DNA from: Anaerobacillus sp. CMMVII
Lineage (GTDB): Bacteria > Bacillota > Bacilli > Bacillales > Anaerobacillaceae
Reading direction: 5' to 3'
DNA length: 64,000 nt
NCBI RefSeq assembly: GCF_025377685.1
Contig: NZ_JACEHK010000010.1
Coordinates: 124,001 to 188,000, forward strand
A program made the position numbers and the translations under genes. Positions 45,331 to 54,185 of this stretch are shown piece by piece. Position 1 is the stretch's first letter. Each line of letters opens with the position of its first letter. The notes under the pieces are model-generated. The model was given only the letters and a program-made list of their open reading frames with translations, was not told the origin of the DNA and did no database searches.

Positions 45331-46437
45331 CTATGAAAATGTGATCCAATAATCGCGATGAATTGCTTCAGCATCTTGAGAGTTTGTTGTTTTTTTAACC
45401 TCAGAGCTTCCTTTTCCTTTAATTGTTAGTAACTCTTGGGAAGAGTAGTTAACTTGGCCTTTACCAATTACTTTTCCACGACTACTGATGACCTCTACGA
45501 CATCACCTTTTTGAAAGGTTCCAGATACTTCTTGAATGCCGACTGGTAGTAAGCTTTTTCCTTTTGTCATGATTGCCTGAGCCGCACCATCATCAATGAC
45601 AAGTTTACCAGTTGCTGTTGAGTGAAAAGCGATCCACTGTTTTTTGTTTTTGACTGATTTTTTCGTAGTGGAACCAATATATGTGCCGTCCCCTTTGCCA
45701 AGGAGGATATCCACTAATTTTTCAGTTCCTTGGCCAGTTCCAATAAAGACGTTTACACCGAGAGAATTTGCCGTTTTGGCAGCTAATATTTTTGATTTCA
45801 TTCCTCCTGTACCTACTTTTGAGCCAGTTGATTTAGCTTGATCTAGTAGTTCGTCTCCTATGGAAGGGAGGTAATGATATTTTTTTGCCTCCGGATTTTT
45901 ACGAGGGTCCTCATCGTACAGGCCGTTTATATCTGTTAAAACAGCTAAAAAATCTGCATGAACAAGGCCACTTACTAATGCAGAAAGCATGTCATTGTCA
46001 CCGAATGTAAGTTCTGCTACAGAGGTAGAATCGTTCTCGTTGATAATCGGTACGACACCACGCACGAGTAGCTCTGTTAGAACAGCGTAGGCATTGTTAT
46101 ATTGTTCTTGGCTAACAAAGTCATTTCTTGTTAATAGAAGTTGGGCAACAACTATATCATGGTGTCCGAATACTTCTTCATAGCCTTGCATGAGTAGACC
46201 TTGCCCAACTGCTGCTGCTGCTTGTTTCCCTGCAATTGTCACTGGTCTTGTTGGATACCCAAGCTTAGTAAAGCCAGCGGCAACTGCTCCTGATGAAATT
46301 AAGATCACTTCATGTCCTAGTTTTTTTAGACTTGCCAAAGCGTTGGCGTGTTCAGTAAGCTTTTCAATTGAAAGACCACCATTACTGCATGTTAATGAAC
46401 TACTGCCAATTTTTACGACAATGCGTTGCTTCCTCAT
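45331..46437 (-). CDS. proB: Glutamate 5-kinase
   Basis: First, feedback-controlled step of proline synthesis. Amino-acid kinase domain: [46 protein letters not shown] (substrate binding) and [12 protein letters not shown]. The C-terminal PUA domain (~residues 275-350) has [28 protein letters not shown] 46437 follows AGAGGGG; the frame open to 46461 adds eight codons with no signal. 368 residues. Regulated by the upstream T-box. Confidence 0.93.
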   Translation of the reverse strand: MRKQRIVVKIGSSSLTCSNGGLSIEKLTEHANALASLKKLGHEVILISSGAVAAGFTKLGYPTRPVTIAGKQAAAAVGQGLLMQGYEEVFGHHDIVVAQLLLTRNDFVSQEQYNNAYAVLTELLVRGVVPIINENDSTSVAELTFGDNDMLSALVSGLVHADFLAVLTDINGLYDEDPRKNPEAKKYHYLPSIGDELLDQAKSTGSKVGTGGMKSKILAAKTANSLGVNVFIGTGQGTEKLVDILLGKGDGTYIGSTTKKSVKNKKQWIAFHSTATGKLVIDDGAAQAIMTKGKSLLPVGIQEVSGTFQKGDVVEVISSRGKVIGKGQVNYSSQELLTIKGKGSSEVKKTTNSQDAEAIHRDYWITFS

Positions 46438-46490
46438 CCTAGACCCCTCTTTTAAGAACAATATATTTTCTTTTGGATATTTTTTCTATG

Positions 46491-46600
46491 GCTCTTTCGT
46501 TTAGGTTGTGTTTTATCAAAAATTGTTGCTTTAAAAATAGAGACAAGATATATCACGGTCTCGGGGCTTTCCCATGAGAGCTTGATATTTCGGGTTAAAT
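46491..46600. repeat. Fragment of the MITE-like family between the T-box and proB
   Basis: TGGCTCTTTCGTTTAGGTTGTG, AAAATTGTTGCTTTAA and ACAAGATATATCACGGTCTC match the ends and interior of copies E and G. It fills the leader between the T-box terminator and proB. Confidence 0.65.
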
Positions 46601-46612
46601 TTATTTCACTGC

Positions 46613-46862
46613 AAATAAAAAACTCCACCATCCTTATAAAAATAAGGACGGAAGAGTTTTTCATCCGCGGTACCACCTTAATTGACATCAGTTCGTGATG
46701 TCCTCTTAATTCCATTAACGCTGGTCACGGTTAGATTTTCCCTAACACTCGAGGGTAGGTTCAATAAACTTTGTACGATGGGATCTTTCAGCCGCTGAAC
46801 CCCAATCTCTTTCGCCAAAGCATTTATTTACTAGTCCCTTTCAACACTTTACATTTTAAGTT
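46613..46862 (-). promoter_or_regulatory. T-box riboswitch (tRNA-Pro) controlling proBAC
   Basis: On the minus strand the T-box sequence AATTAAGGTGGTACCGCGG (46683-46665) is followed by the terminator pair ACTCTTCCGTCCTTAT / ATAAGGATGGTGGAGT and T6. Upstream Stem I contains GAACCTACCC; the codon after GAA is CCT (46759-46757), a proline specifier, fitting the operon. Uncharged tRNA-Pro should favour the antiterminator and readthrough. Confidence 0.93.
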
Positions 46863-46868
46863 TTTCTA

Positions 46869-46897
46869 ATTATCTGACATTTATTTATTGCTGTCAA
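46869..46897 (-). promoter_or_regulatory. SigA promoter of the proline operon
   Basis: On the minus strand TTGACA (46897-46892), 17 bases, GATAAT (46874-46869). Confidence 0.85.
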
Positions 46898-47024
46898 TAG
46901 TTTTTTCTGTGTGAATTAAACCAATATCATTTATTAGAACAATGAAATTTACTTGGATATGAATTATAATAAATTTTACTATGGATGTAAAGTAGGGAAA
47001 AATAATGATCTAGAGGTGGAGCAA

Positions 47025-47819
47025 TTGAAACATACGTTACATAATAAAATCATTGTTATTACTGGGGCCTCAAGTGGAATTGGTTTGAGATTAGCGATTG
47101 ATGTGGCACAAAAGGGTGGAATACCAGTGCTTCTGGCACGTTCTACGGAAAAATTACAATCGGCAAGTGCAGAAATTCTAAAAACAACAGGCATCAGAGC
47201 CCCATACTTCACACTTGATGTTAGCAATCATGCTATGGTCTCTCAAACTTTTCATGATATCCTCAAAAACCATCAAAAGATTGATGTTTTAATAAATAAT
47301 GCTGGTTTTGCTATCTTTGATACGTTTTTAGATTCAAAAGTAGCTGACATTGAAGAGATGTTTGCAGTAAATGTTTTCGGAGTAATTACATGTACGAAAG
47401 CAGTACTTCCGGCGATGCTGAAGGAAAACCAAGGTCATATTATCAATATTGCCTCACAGGCTGGAAAGCTTGCGACGCCTAAATCTAGTGTCTACTCAGC
47501 GACTAAACACGCGGTTTTAGCAATCACAAACAGCCTTCGGATGGAATTAATTAATACAAACATCTTTGTAAGTGCAGTCAATCCAGGGCCAATTAAAACT
47601 CCATTTTTTGATAGGGCTGATAGCAGCGGAAACTATGCCAAAAATGTTGAGAAATTTATGCTAGAGCCTAGCTATGTTTCAGAAAAAATTCTTCAATTAA
47701 TTGATAAGCCTAAGCGAGAAATAAATTTGCCAGGTTGGATGGGATTAGGTACTACCATTTATCAACTATTTCCAAGCTTAGTTGAAAAAATTGCAGGGAA
47801 AAAATTGAACCAAAAATAA
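47025..47819 (+). CDS. yqjQ: Short-chain dehydrogenase (YqjQ-like)
   Basis: NAD(P)-dependent SDR oxidoreductase. Cofactor motif VITGASSGIGLRLA, then NNAG in DVLINNAGFAIF, catalytic Ser in INIASQAG and the YxxxK pair YSATK. The C-terminus WMGLGTTIYQLFPSLVEKIAGKKL fits the YqjQ/DltE-like group. TTG 47025 lies 6 bases after AGAGGTGGAG; the longer frame from 46953 has no ribosome binding site. 264 residues. Substrate unknown. Confidence 0.85.
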   Translation: MKHTLHNKIIVITGASSGIGLRLAIDVAQKGGIPVLLARSTEKLQSASAEILKTTGIRAPYFTLDVSNHAMVSQTFHDILKNHQKIDVLINNAGFAIFDTFLDSKVADIEEMFAVNVFGVITCTKAVLPAMLKENQGHIINIASQAGKLATPKSSVYSATKHAVLAITNSLRMELINTNIFVSAVNPGPIKTPFFDRADSSGNYAKNVEKFMLEPSYVSEKILQLIDKPKREINLPGWMGLGTTIYQLFPSLVEKIAGKKLNQK

Positions 47820-47949
47820 ACTGAAAAACTTTTCAGCTAGATCTTTAAAAATTGAATGAATTCTACAATACGGTGAAGCACATCTTTTGTTATTGCGAGA
47901 AACGATGTTATATAATGAAACCAAAATCGTTTGAAAAAGGAGAGCGCTA

Positions 47950-48519
47950 ATGGCTAGAAGAAAGGTTGAAAAAACAACGCTTTTTTCAGCTACTGAATCA
48001 TTGCTAATTGAACAAGGTTACCGGGGATTTCACTTTAAGTCTTTATCTGAGCGGCTGAAAATTGGCAGAAGCACCTTATATGAATATTACACAAGTAAAG
48101 AAGAATTAATTACTGATTACCTAGTGCACATGTTGGATGGGATTATTGAGGAATGTAGCGAAATTTCGAAAACGGATGCTGTAGGTCAACTAAAAGAGAT
48201 TTTAAAAATCCTTTTAAAGTATTCACAATTACATCAAATTGTCCTAGTCATTCCTTTTATTGATCCACATCATTCATCACAAGTCGAGATGGCACTTGCC
48301 AACTTAAAGCGAGATCATGACCTTTTATATGACAAAATTAGCAGTCTTATAGAAGTAGGTAAGAGTGAAAAGACGATTCGTAGTGATATTGAAACAGCGG
48401 TTATTGCTAGTATGATTTTTAATGCCATCCAAGTTCCCAATTCGCTAAAGATAAATGAGGAAAAATGGAGTGAAAAGGTTCTAGAAATTTTATTTACTGG
48501 AATTGGGTCGAATAAGTGA
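47950..48519 (+). CDS. TetR-family transcriptional regulator
   Basis: The N-terminal HTH (~residues 10-55): ATESLLIEQGYRGFHFKSLSERLKIGRSTLYEYYTSKEELI, read in parts, is classic TetR. The C-terminal ligand domain is helical and not recognisable. 189 residues, ribosome binding site AAAGGAGAG. It stands between yqjQ and yqjW and may control yqjQ or itself; no operator was identified. Confidence 0.87.
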   Translation: MARRKVEKTTLFSATESLLIEQGYRGFHFKSLSERLKIGRSTLYEYYTSKEELITDYLVHMLDGIIEECSEISKTDAVGQLKEILKILLKYSQLHQIVLVIPFIDPHHSSQVEMALANLKRDHDLLYDKISSLIEVGKSEKTIRSDIETAVIASMIFNAIQVPNSLKINEEKWSEKVLEILFTGIGSNK

Positions 48520-48520
48520 G

Positions 48521-48554
48521 TAAATGGTTGCTACCTAGGAGCAACCATTTTTTC
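48521..48554 (+). terminator. Terminator after the TetR gene
   Basis: AAATGGTTGCT and AGCAACCATTTTTT pair across ACCTAGG. Confidence 0.9.
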
Positions 48555-48557
48555 ACA

Positions 48558-48613
48558 TTGAAAACAGAACGTATATTCGTTTATAATGAATAGTATAATA
48601 AGAATGTATGTTC
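48558..48613 (+). promoter_or_regulatory. LexA (SOS)-controlled promoter of yqjW
   Basis: TTGAAA (48558-48563), 18 bases, TATAAT (48582-48587). GAACGTATATTC (48567-48578) lies between the -35 and -10 boxes, and GAATGTATGTTC (48602-48613) lies just downstream. Each differs by one base from the Bacillus LexA box GAAC-N4-GTTC. This predicts induction by DNA damage. Confidence 0.85.
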
Positions 48614-48649
48614 TGTTTTGTAGTTAGTTTTATAGAAAGGAGCGGAAAT

Positions 48650-49910
48650 ATGAACATCGACTATCACTCATTGCCAATGCGAACAATATTTTGTGTTGAT
48701 ATGAAAAGCTTTTATGCAAGCTGCTCGGCTATTGTTCTAGGTCTTGATCCACTGACATGCTATTTAGCTGTGGTAGGTGATACCCAGAGGGATGGAAGTA
48801 TCGTTTTAGCGGCAACTCCACGTTTAAAAGCTGATTTTGGAATTAAAACTGGGAATCGTCTTTTTGAAATTCCAAATGATCCAAGAATTAAAATTGTTAA
48901 TGCACAAATGTCAACCTATCTTCAGGTTTCTACCAAGTTGACGAAATTTTTTAATCGATATGTCCCTTTAGAAGCCATTCACACGTATAGCGTTGATGAA
49001 AGCTTTCTTGACGTTAAGGGAACGACGCGACTTTGGGGATCTGAGTGGACTCTTGCCGAACGGATTAAAAAAGAAATGTTAGCGGAGTTTGGGTTAAGTT
49101 GTTCAATTGGGATCGGCCCAAACATGCTCCTTGCAAAAGTTTGCCTTGATTTAGAAGCAAAAAAGGTAGGGATTGCCAAGTGGACATATGCTGATGTGAA
49201 AAGAAAGCTTTGGAATGTTGCGCCTTTACGTGAGATGTGGGGAATTGGTTCAAAAATCGAGAAGCGATTAAATAGATTAGGGATTTTCTCTATTGGGCAA
49301 TTAGCCAATGCTCCACTAGCACTCCTTGAAAAAAACTTTGGAATTATGGGAAACCAGCTATATTATCATGCCAACGGTGTTGATCTTTCCGATTTAGGAG
49401 CACCAATTATGGAAGGGCAAATCAGCTTTGGAAAAAGTCAAATTTTACTCCGCGATTATTGTGATCGAGAAGAAGTTAGACATGTCATTTTAGAAATGTG
49501 TGAAGAAGTTGCAAGAAGAGCGAGAACAGCGAGAAAAGCAGGGAGGACAGTTACTTTAGGTATTGGCTATAGTAAAGATGAAGGAGGGGGGGCTTTCACA
49601 GATCAATTACACTACAAGGAGCGACAAATATTACATTAGAAATATATAAAGCGTGCCTACTGCTTTTTGATAAGCACTATCATAATGAAACTGTGCGAAG
49701 TATTTCTATCGCGCTTTCTAATGTAATGAACGATAACGAAATTCAATTGAATTTGTTCGAGCCTAACAAGCCTCGTCAAAGAGAACTTGGTTATGTAATG
49801 GATTCAATAGAGAAAAGTATGGCTCAGATAAACTACTGCGAGCAGTTTCCTATACAAAAGCAGGCACTACTAAGCATCGTAGTAAGCTTGTTGGTGGCCA
49901 TAAAGCTTAA
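48650..49910 (+). CDS. yqjW: Y-family DNA polymerase, UvrX/YqjW type (frame broken twice)
   Basis: SOS-induced translesion polymerase (PolY2). Catalytic residues: FCVDMKSFYASCSA and SVDESFLDV; the finger contains GSIVLAATPRLK; thumb MWGIGSKIEKRLNRLGI. Breaks: the G7 run at 49586-49592 (one G short of G8) and TCAATAGAG near 49806-49810 (one A missing). Repaired, it reads on as GFHRSITLQGATNITLEIYKA and SIREKYGSDKLLRAVSYTKAG to TAA 49908, 420 residues. ATG 48650 follows AAAGGAG. The YolD partner follows; two LexA boxes precede. Confidence 0.9.
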
Positions 49911-49927
49911 AAACAGGTAAAGAAGAG

Positions 49928-50263
49928 GTGAGGAAAATAATTAGAGATCGGGGTAATATAAAGTGGACAGCAATGATGCTCCCTGAGCACGTAGCGATGC
50001 TTCGAGATTTAAAGACGAGTGAAAATAATAAAACAAAACCTTTCATAGATGAACAACGATTAGAAGAAATGAATGAAACCATTTGTTTTGCTATGGAAGA
50101 GAAAAATAAGGTGACGGTCACATACTATAAAGCCTATGATTACATAGATGTTGTAGGAATGATTGAATATTTTGACGCTACGTCACGTTGCATTCGAATT
50201 GCTACGAAAGATGAAAGAATTACAATTTATCTTGAAGCTATAATTGACATTAAAGTTAGTTGA
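49928..50263 (+). CDS. yqjX: YolD-like protein (YqjX), partner of YqjW
   Basis: YolD-like proteins accompany UvrX/YqjW polymerases and are thought to be UmuD-like accessory factors. IRDRGNIKWTAMMLPEHVAMLRDLK at the start (read in two parts) and VVGMIEYFDATSRCIRIAT near the end are typical. The only canonical start is GTG 49928, which touches the AGAGG of its own ribosome binding site. By homology translation should begin at the ATA (49937-49939), 6 bases after GAGGTGAGG. So either a rare ATA start is used or a base is wrong here. Confidence 0.88.
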   Translation: MRKIIRDRGNIKWTAMMLPEHVAMLRDLKTSENNKTKPFIDEQRLEEMNETICFAMEEKNKVTVTYYKAYDYIDVVGMIEYFDATSRCIRIATKDERITIYLEAIIDIKVS

Positions 50264-50395
50264 ATAATCATTCATTTCCGTTCAAGAATTTGTAATATAT
50301 CTTTCACAATTTGGTTACTTCTATTCGCACGAAAAGGTGGTATAGTAATAGTGCCAAAAGGTTAATTTTAAAAAATAAGAATGGGAAGTGAAGGC

Positions 50396-50683
50396 GTGAT
50401 CGTTCAAGATTTAATCGAAACAACAGAGTATTTCACTGAGGAAACAAAAGACGACTTTTTTGTTATTTATGAAAAATTCGCAAACAGTGATTGTAACTGC
50501 GAAGGAAACATGTTAGAAGAAATAGAATGTGATGATGAGGAAATTATTCAAATTCTTCAAGGAAATCCTGAGTGCAGCTGTTCATTACGAAACATTAAGA
50601 GCTATCGCGTCGGGCAAGAATATAAGAATGTAGAGGCTATTCTTGCGACGATTAAAAAAGAGCATAAAGAAATCTTCAAGTAA
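50396..50683 (+). CDS. Acidic, Cys-rich small protein of unknown function
   Basis: I do not recognise the family. GTG 50396 follows GGAAGTGAAGG; the frame is open from an ATG at 50381. The ~95-residue product is acidic and has a Cys group (NSDCNCEGN, IECDDEE, ECSCSLR) that could bind a metal. The C-terminus is helical and basic. No signal or membrane segment. Confidence 0.6.
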   Translation: MIVQDLIETTEYFTEETKDDFFVIYEKFANSDCNCEGNMLEEIECDDEEIIQILQGNPECSCSLRNIKSYRVGQEYKNVEAILATIKKEHKEIFK

Positions 50684-50780
50684 AAAAAGGTACGTAGCAA
50701 TTGATCATCCAATAATTAACTTATTATATATACTACGTTTTTCACACATCCTCCCACTCTGCTGGGGGGATTTCCTTTTG
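50684..50780 (+). terminator. Hairpins after the acidic small protein
   Basis: GGTACGTAG (50688-50696) can pair with CTACGTTTTT (50732-50741), and TCCTCCCA with TGGGGGGA (about 50749-50770). The first is the more likely terminator. The remainder to 50949 is AT-rich, with a TATAAT (50898) for the phosphatase gene. Confidence 0.55.
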
Positions 50781-50949
50781 GGTTAAAAGACAGAAAAATC
50801 ACAAAGTTGAAAATTTATAAAATACACAATATATAATTAACATGTAACGAAGCAAAACACTTACACTCTACTGTTATTGCAGAAAAATAGGGAAAAGCTA
50901 TAATAAAAGAAAAGGCTTTATGCGAAAAAAATAATAAAGGGGCAAAAAA

Positions 50950-51450
50950 ATGATAAAAGTGTTATTTGTTTGCTTAGGGAATATATGTCGTTCGCCAATG
51001 GCGGAAGCGATTTTTAGACAAAAGGTAATAAGGGCCGGACTTGAGGAGAAATTTCTAATAGATTCAGCAGGAACAGGTAGTTGGCATATTGGTAAACGTC
51101 CACATGAAGGTACGTTGGAAATCTTAACAACGTATAATATCGATAGTTCCGAAATTACTGCTAGGCAATTGCAGCAAGATGACTTAAAAATATTTGATTA
51201 TATCCTTGCAATGGATGCAGAAAATTTAGGTAACCTCCATCGCTTAAAAGGAAGAGAGGAATCTGGAGAAATTTGCAGATTACTTGATTTCATTCCCGAA
51301 ATAGAGGTCTCTGATGTACCGGATCCCTATTTTACAGGGAATTTTGAAGAAGTGTATGATTTGCTAGAACAGGCATGCACCGAACTACTTACATATATAA
51401 GAAAAGAGAAAAGATTTAATAAAAAAGCTGACTCAGGTCAGCTTTTTTAA
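50950..51450 (+). CDS. Low-molecular-weight protein tyrosine phosphatase (YfkJ-like)
   Basis: Class II PTPase: the P-loop VCLGNICRSPMAEA (C-X5-R-S) at residues ~8-21, SAGTGSWHIGKRPHEGT, and the general-acid Asp in DVPDPYFTGNFEEVYDLLEQA. Length 166. It resembles Bacillus YfkJ, which dephosphorylates tyrosine and, in some strains, arginine-phosphorylated proteins (the latter is the YwlE branch). The last codons (KKADSGQLF) are encoded by the terminator hairpin, so the C-terminal tail is probably not functional. Confidence 0.92.
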   Translation: MIKVLFVCLGNICRSPMAEAIFRQKVIRAGLEEKFLIDSAGTGSWHIGKRPHEGTLEILTTYNIDSSEITARQLQQDDLKIFDYILAMDAENLGNLHRLKGREESGEICRLLDFIPEIEVSDVPDPYFTGNFEEVYDLLEQACTELLTYIRKEKRFNKKADSGQLF

Positions 51451-51452
51451 AA
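51420..51452 (+). terminator. Terminator overlapping the end of the phosphatase gene
   Basis: AAAAAAGCTGAC and GTCAGCTTTTTT pair across TCAG. Confidence 0.92.
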
Positions 51453-51610
51453 GATAAGAATGTATAAAATTTCAAAGTAATAACTGTCTAGCTCCACCGT
51501 CCAGCCCCTCGAGGTCAAATAACCTTCGAGAATAAAAGTGAAAGAGCACACTTTTTCTCGAAGAACATTTGCTTGTCGGGGCTCCCAGGACGCTTGCGCT
51601 TTTCTTACGT
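51450..51610. repeat. Hairpin repeat family R, copy 3
   Basis: Nearly identical to copy 1 over its whole length, but the outer stem reads CGTCC / GGACG instead of CGCCC / GGGCG, a compensated change. Inner stems TTCGAGAA/TTCTCGAA and AAAAGTG/CACTTTTT are kept. Confidence 0.9.
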
Positions 51611-51615
51611 AGGTA

Positions 51616-51795
51616 TTATAGTTCTTGAAGCTCTTGTACACTTACTGTCATTTCATTCTCAGGATTTTTTCGTGGGTATACACGAGCGGTACCGTCTTCA
51701 TTATTAACATTTTGAATCCAGATAGAAGTGCCGTTGTACTGTACTTCAATTTCTTTTGCAGAATCTAAAATTTGTTTGGCGCGATTTACATTCAT
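51616..51795 (-). CDS. sspH: Small acid-soluble spore protein, H type
   Basis: A 59-residue spore protein beginning MNVNRAKQILDSAKEIEVQY and ending NEMTVSVQELQEL, with VWI-type core (TSIWIQNVNNEDGTARVYPRK). It matches the SspH family, made in the forespore under sigma-G and degraded at germination. ATG 51795 is preceded by AAGGAGGAT, a near-perfect ribosome binding site. This shows the organism is a spore former. Confidence 0.92.
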   Translation of the reverse strand: MNVNRAKQILDSAKEIEVQYNGTSIWIQNVNNEDGTARVYPRKNPENEMTVSVQELQEL

Positions 51796-52049
51796 AGATA
51801 AATCCTCCTTTTTTTTAGCATGTAACTAAATCTCACCTCAAAAGTTCACAAATCTAAATAAAACTCCAGTCAAATTACCATCATGTTGGTGAAGCGAACT
51901 TTCATTGTGTCTATCCATAATATCTCAATAAAAGAAAAAACTATTCGTAAGAAAAATTATGTAAGAATACATGCCAATCGTATAATCGAAAGAACGATTA
52001 ACCCTATCTGTGAATATGTTGATGTATGGGCAGGTTCAGTCCATTTGAA

Positions 52050-52235
52050 TGTCTAGCTCCGAGCGCCAACTGCTCCTGCGGTTACTCGTCGCAAAGGTGC
52101 AAAGGTGTAACTCATTGAAGTCCTTGGCTCGAGTCAAATAACCTGCCAAATAAAAAAGTGAAAAACCCACTTTTTTACTGTCAGAACATTTGCTTGTCGC
52201 CGTCAGGCGGGCGCTCTGTGCTTTTCTAATAAACA
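52050..52235. repeat. Hairpin repeat family R, copy 4 (with insertion)
   Basis: GTCTAGCTCCGAGCGCCAAC at the left, GCCGTCAGGCGGGCGC at the right, and AAAAAAGTG/CACTTTTTT inside. About 55 bases (TGCTCCTGCGGTTACTCGTC and on) are inserted in the left arm. The stretch 51796-52049 otherwise holds AT-rich DNA and the sspH promoter region; no gene seen. Confidence 0.8.
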
Positions 52236-52261
52236 ACATTCCCTAGGAGGGGTTGATATAG

Positions 52262-54108
52262 ATGTGCGGTATTACAGGTTGGATAGATTGGAATAAGGAT
52301 TTAACAAAGGAAGTAAAGACGGTAGAACAAATGGCCGCAACGTTAAGCAGACGAGGGCCAGATGATTATCGGGTTTGGAGTACACTTCATGCTGCTTTAG
52401 GCCATACAAGATTAGTTGTGGTTGATCCTGAAGGCGGGAAACAGCCGATGACAAAGTCAGCAGAAAACAGAGTGTTCACAATAGCCTATAACGGCGAATT
52501 ATACAATACAGAGGATCTACGCAAAGAATTATTACAAAGGGGACACAAGTTTAAGTCACATTCGGATACAGAGGTTTTGCTAACTTCATTTATCGAGTGG
52601 GGACCAGAGTGTGTTGATCGCTTGAATGGTATTTTTGCATTTGCAATTTGGGACGCACAAAAAGAAGAATTGTTCATTGCTAGGGACCGACTAGGTGTGA
52701 AACCACTATTTTATCAGGAAATAAACGGTTCTTTTTTATTCGGTTCGGAGTTAAAAGCTATATTGGCTCATCCGGATGTAAAGCCAGAGGTAACACGTGA
52801 AGGCTTAGCTGAAGTTTTTGGATTAGGTCCTTCACGAACTCCTGGTCACGGTGTTTTTCATAATATGAAGGAATTACGCCCAGGGCACGCGTTAAAGTAT
52901 GGTAGAGGTGGATTAAGAGTTTATCGTTATTGGAGTTTGAAAAGTGAGCGGCATGAAGGCACTGTCGAACAAACTGCTGAGAAAATTCAATGGTTATTAC
53001 AAGATACTGTAGAAAGACAACTTGTAGCAGATGTTCCAGTCAGCACATTTCTCTCGGGTGGTGTCGATTCAAGTGCTTTAACAGCTTTTGCTGCAAAATA
53101 TTTCGAAAAAGAAGGTAGAGGTCCACTTCACACGTATTCCGTAGATTATATTGACAATGATAAATACTTCAAAGCTAATGATTTTCAACCAAATGCAGAT
53201 GGGCCTTGGATTAAAAGAGTGTCTGAATATCTAGGGACAAAACATCATTCATGCGTCATTACAAATGAAGATTTAGCAGGGTATTTAAAAGAGGCCGTCC
53301 TTGTCCGAGATTTACCGGGTATGGCTGATATTGATTCATCCTTATTATGGTTTTGTAAACAAATAAAAAAGATGTAACTGTTGGTTTGTCAGGTGAGTGT
53401 GCGGATGAAATTTTTGGTGGATATCCGTGGTTTCATCGTGAAGATTTGATGAACCGTGATGGGTTTCCGTGGATGCACTCGACATTAGAGCGTGAAGCGC
53501 TCCTTAAAAATGAGTGGCGGGAGAAACTTCAACTACAAGACTATGTTAATAATCGTTACTCGGATACAATAGCTGAAACACCACGCCTTGAAGGGGAAAG
53601 CCCTGCGGATGCCCGTCGTAGAGAATTATTTTATTTAAACATGGTCTGGTTTATGACGACGTTGTTAGATCGCAAAGATCGTATGAGTATGGGGGCAAGC
53701 CTTGAAGTAAGAGTTCCGTTTGCAGATCATCGTCTTGTTGAGTACGTCTGGAATATCCCTTGGGAGATGAAAAACCTAGAAGGGCGAGAAAAGGGTATTT
53801 TACGAAAAGCACTAGAGGGTTTCTTGCCACACGATGTTCTTTATCGTAAGAAGAGTCCGTATCCCAAAACTCATAATCCACACTATACAAAGGCTGTAAA
53901 AAACTGGTTGAAAGATATCGTCGATGATACTTCTTCGCCTCTATTACAATTTGTTGACGAAAAGAAAGTTAGAGATATTATTGATACAGACGGTGCAGCC
54001 TTTAAGAAGCCGTGGTTCGGGCAACTTATGACTGGTCCACAGCTAATGGCCCATTTAGCGCAGATTGACACGTGGTTGAAAGAATATAAAGTAGAAATAA
54101 AAGAATAG
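52262..54108 (+). CDS. asnB: Asparagine synthase, glutamine-hydrolysing (frame broken at 53365-53370)
   Basis: Makes asparagine from aspartate, glutamine and ATP. N-terminal glutaminase domain with nucleophile Cys2 (MCGITGW), RRGPDD and FTIAYNGELYN; synthetase domain with the PP-loop FLSGGVDSSAL and LSGECADEIFGGYPWF, then DRMSMGASLEVRVPF. The first frame ends after FCKQIKK; adding one A to the A6 run at 53365-53370 restores DVTVGLSGECADE. The repaired product has 615 residues, close to AsnO/YisO (614) of Bacillus subtilis, although I keep the general name asnB. ATG follows GGAGGGGTTG. Confidence 0.92.
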
Positions 54109-54114
54109 AAAGTA

Positions 54115-54156
54115 TGAAGCAAGCGGCTGATGATTTGATAGCCGCTTGCTTCATTT
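54115..54156. terminator. Shared terminator between asnB and the DUF3231 gene
   Basis: AAGCAAGCGGCT and AGCCGCTTGCTT pair across a GATGATTTGAT loop with T-rich flank. Confidence 0.88.
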
Positions 54157-54185
54157 TCTGTTTAGGATCTAGAAAGAAAGGGAGA

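Noticed and set aside
46452-46715. Minus-strand open frame upstream of proB
   Set aside because: It lies in the T-box terminator and a repeat fragment, with no ribosome binding site.
51447-52239. Minus-strand open frames in repeat family R (51447-51641 and 52036-52239)
   Set aside because: They consist of repeat sequence; one overlaps the real sspH gene in another frame.
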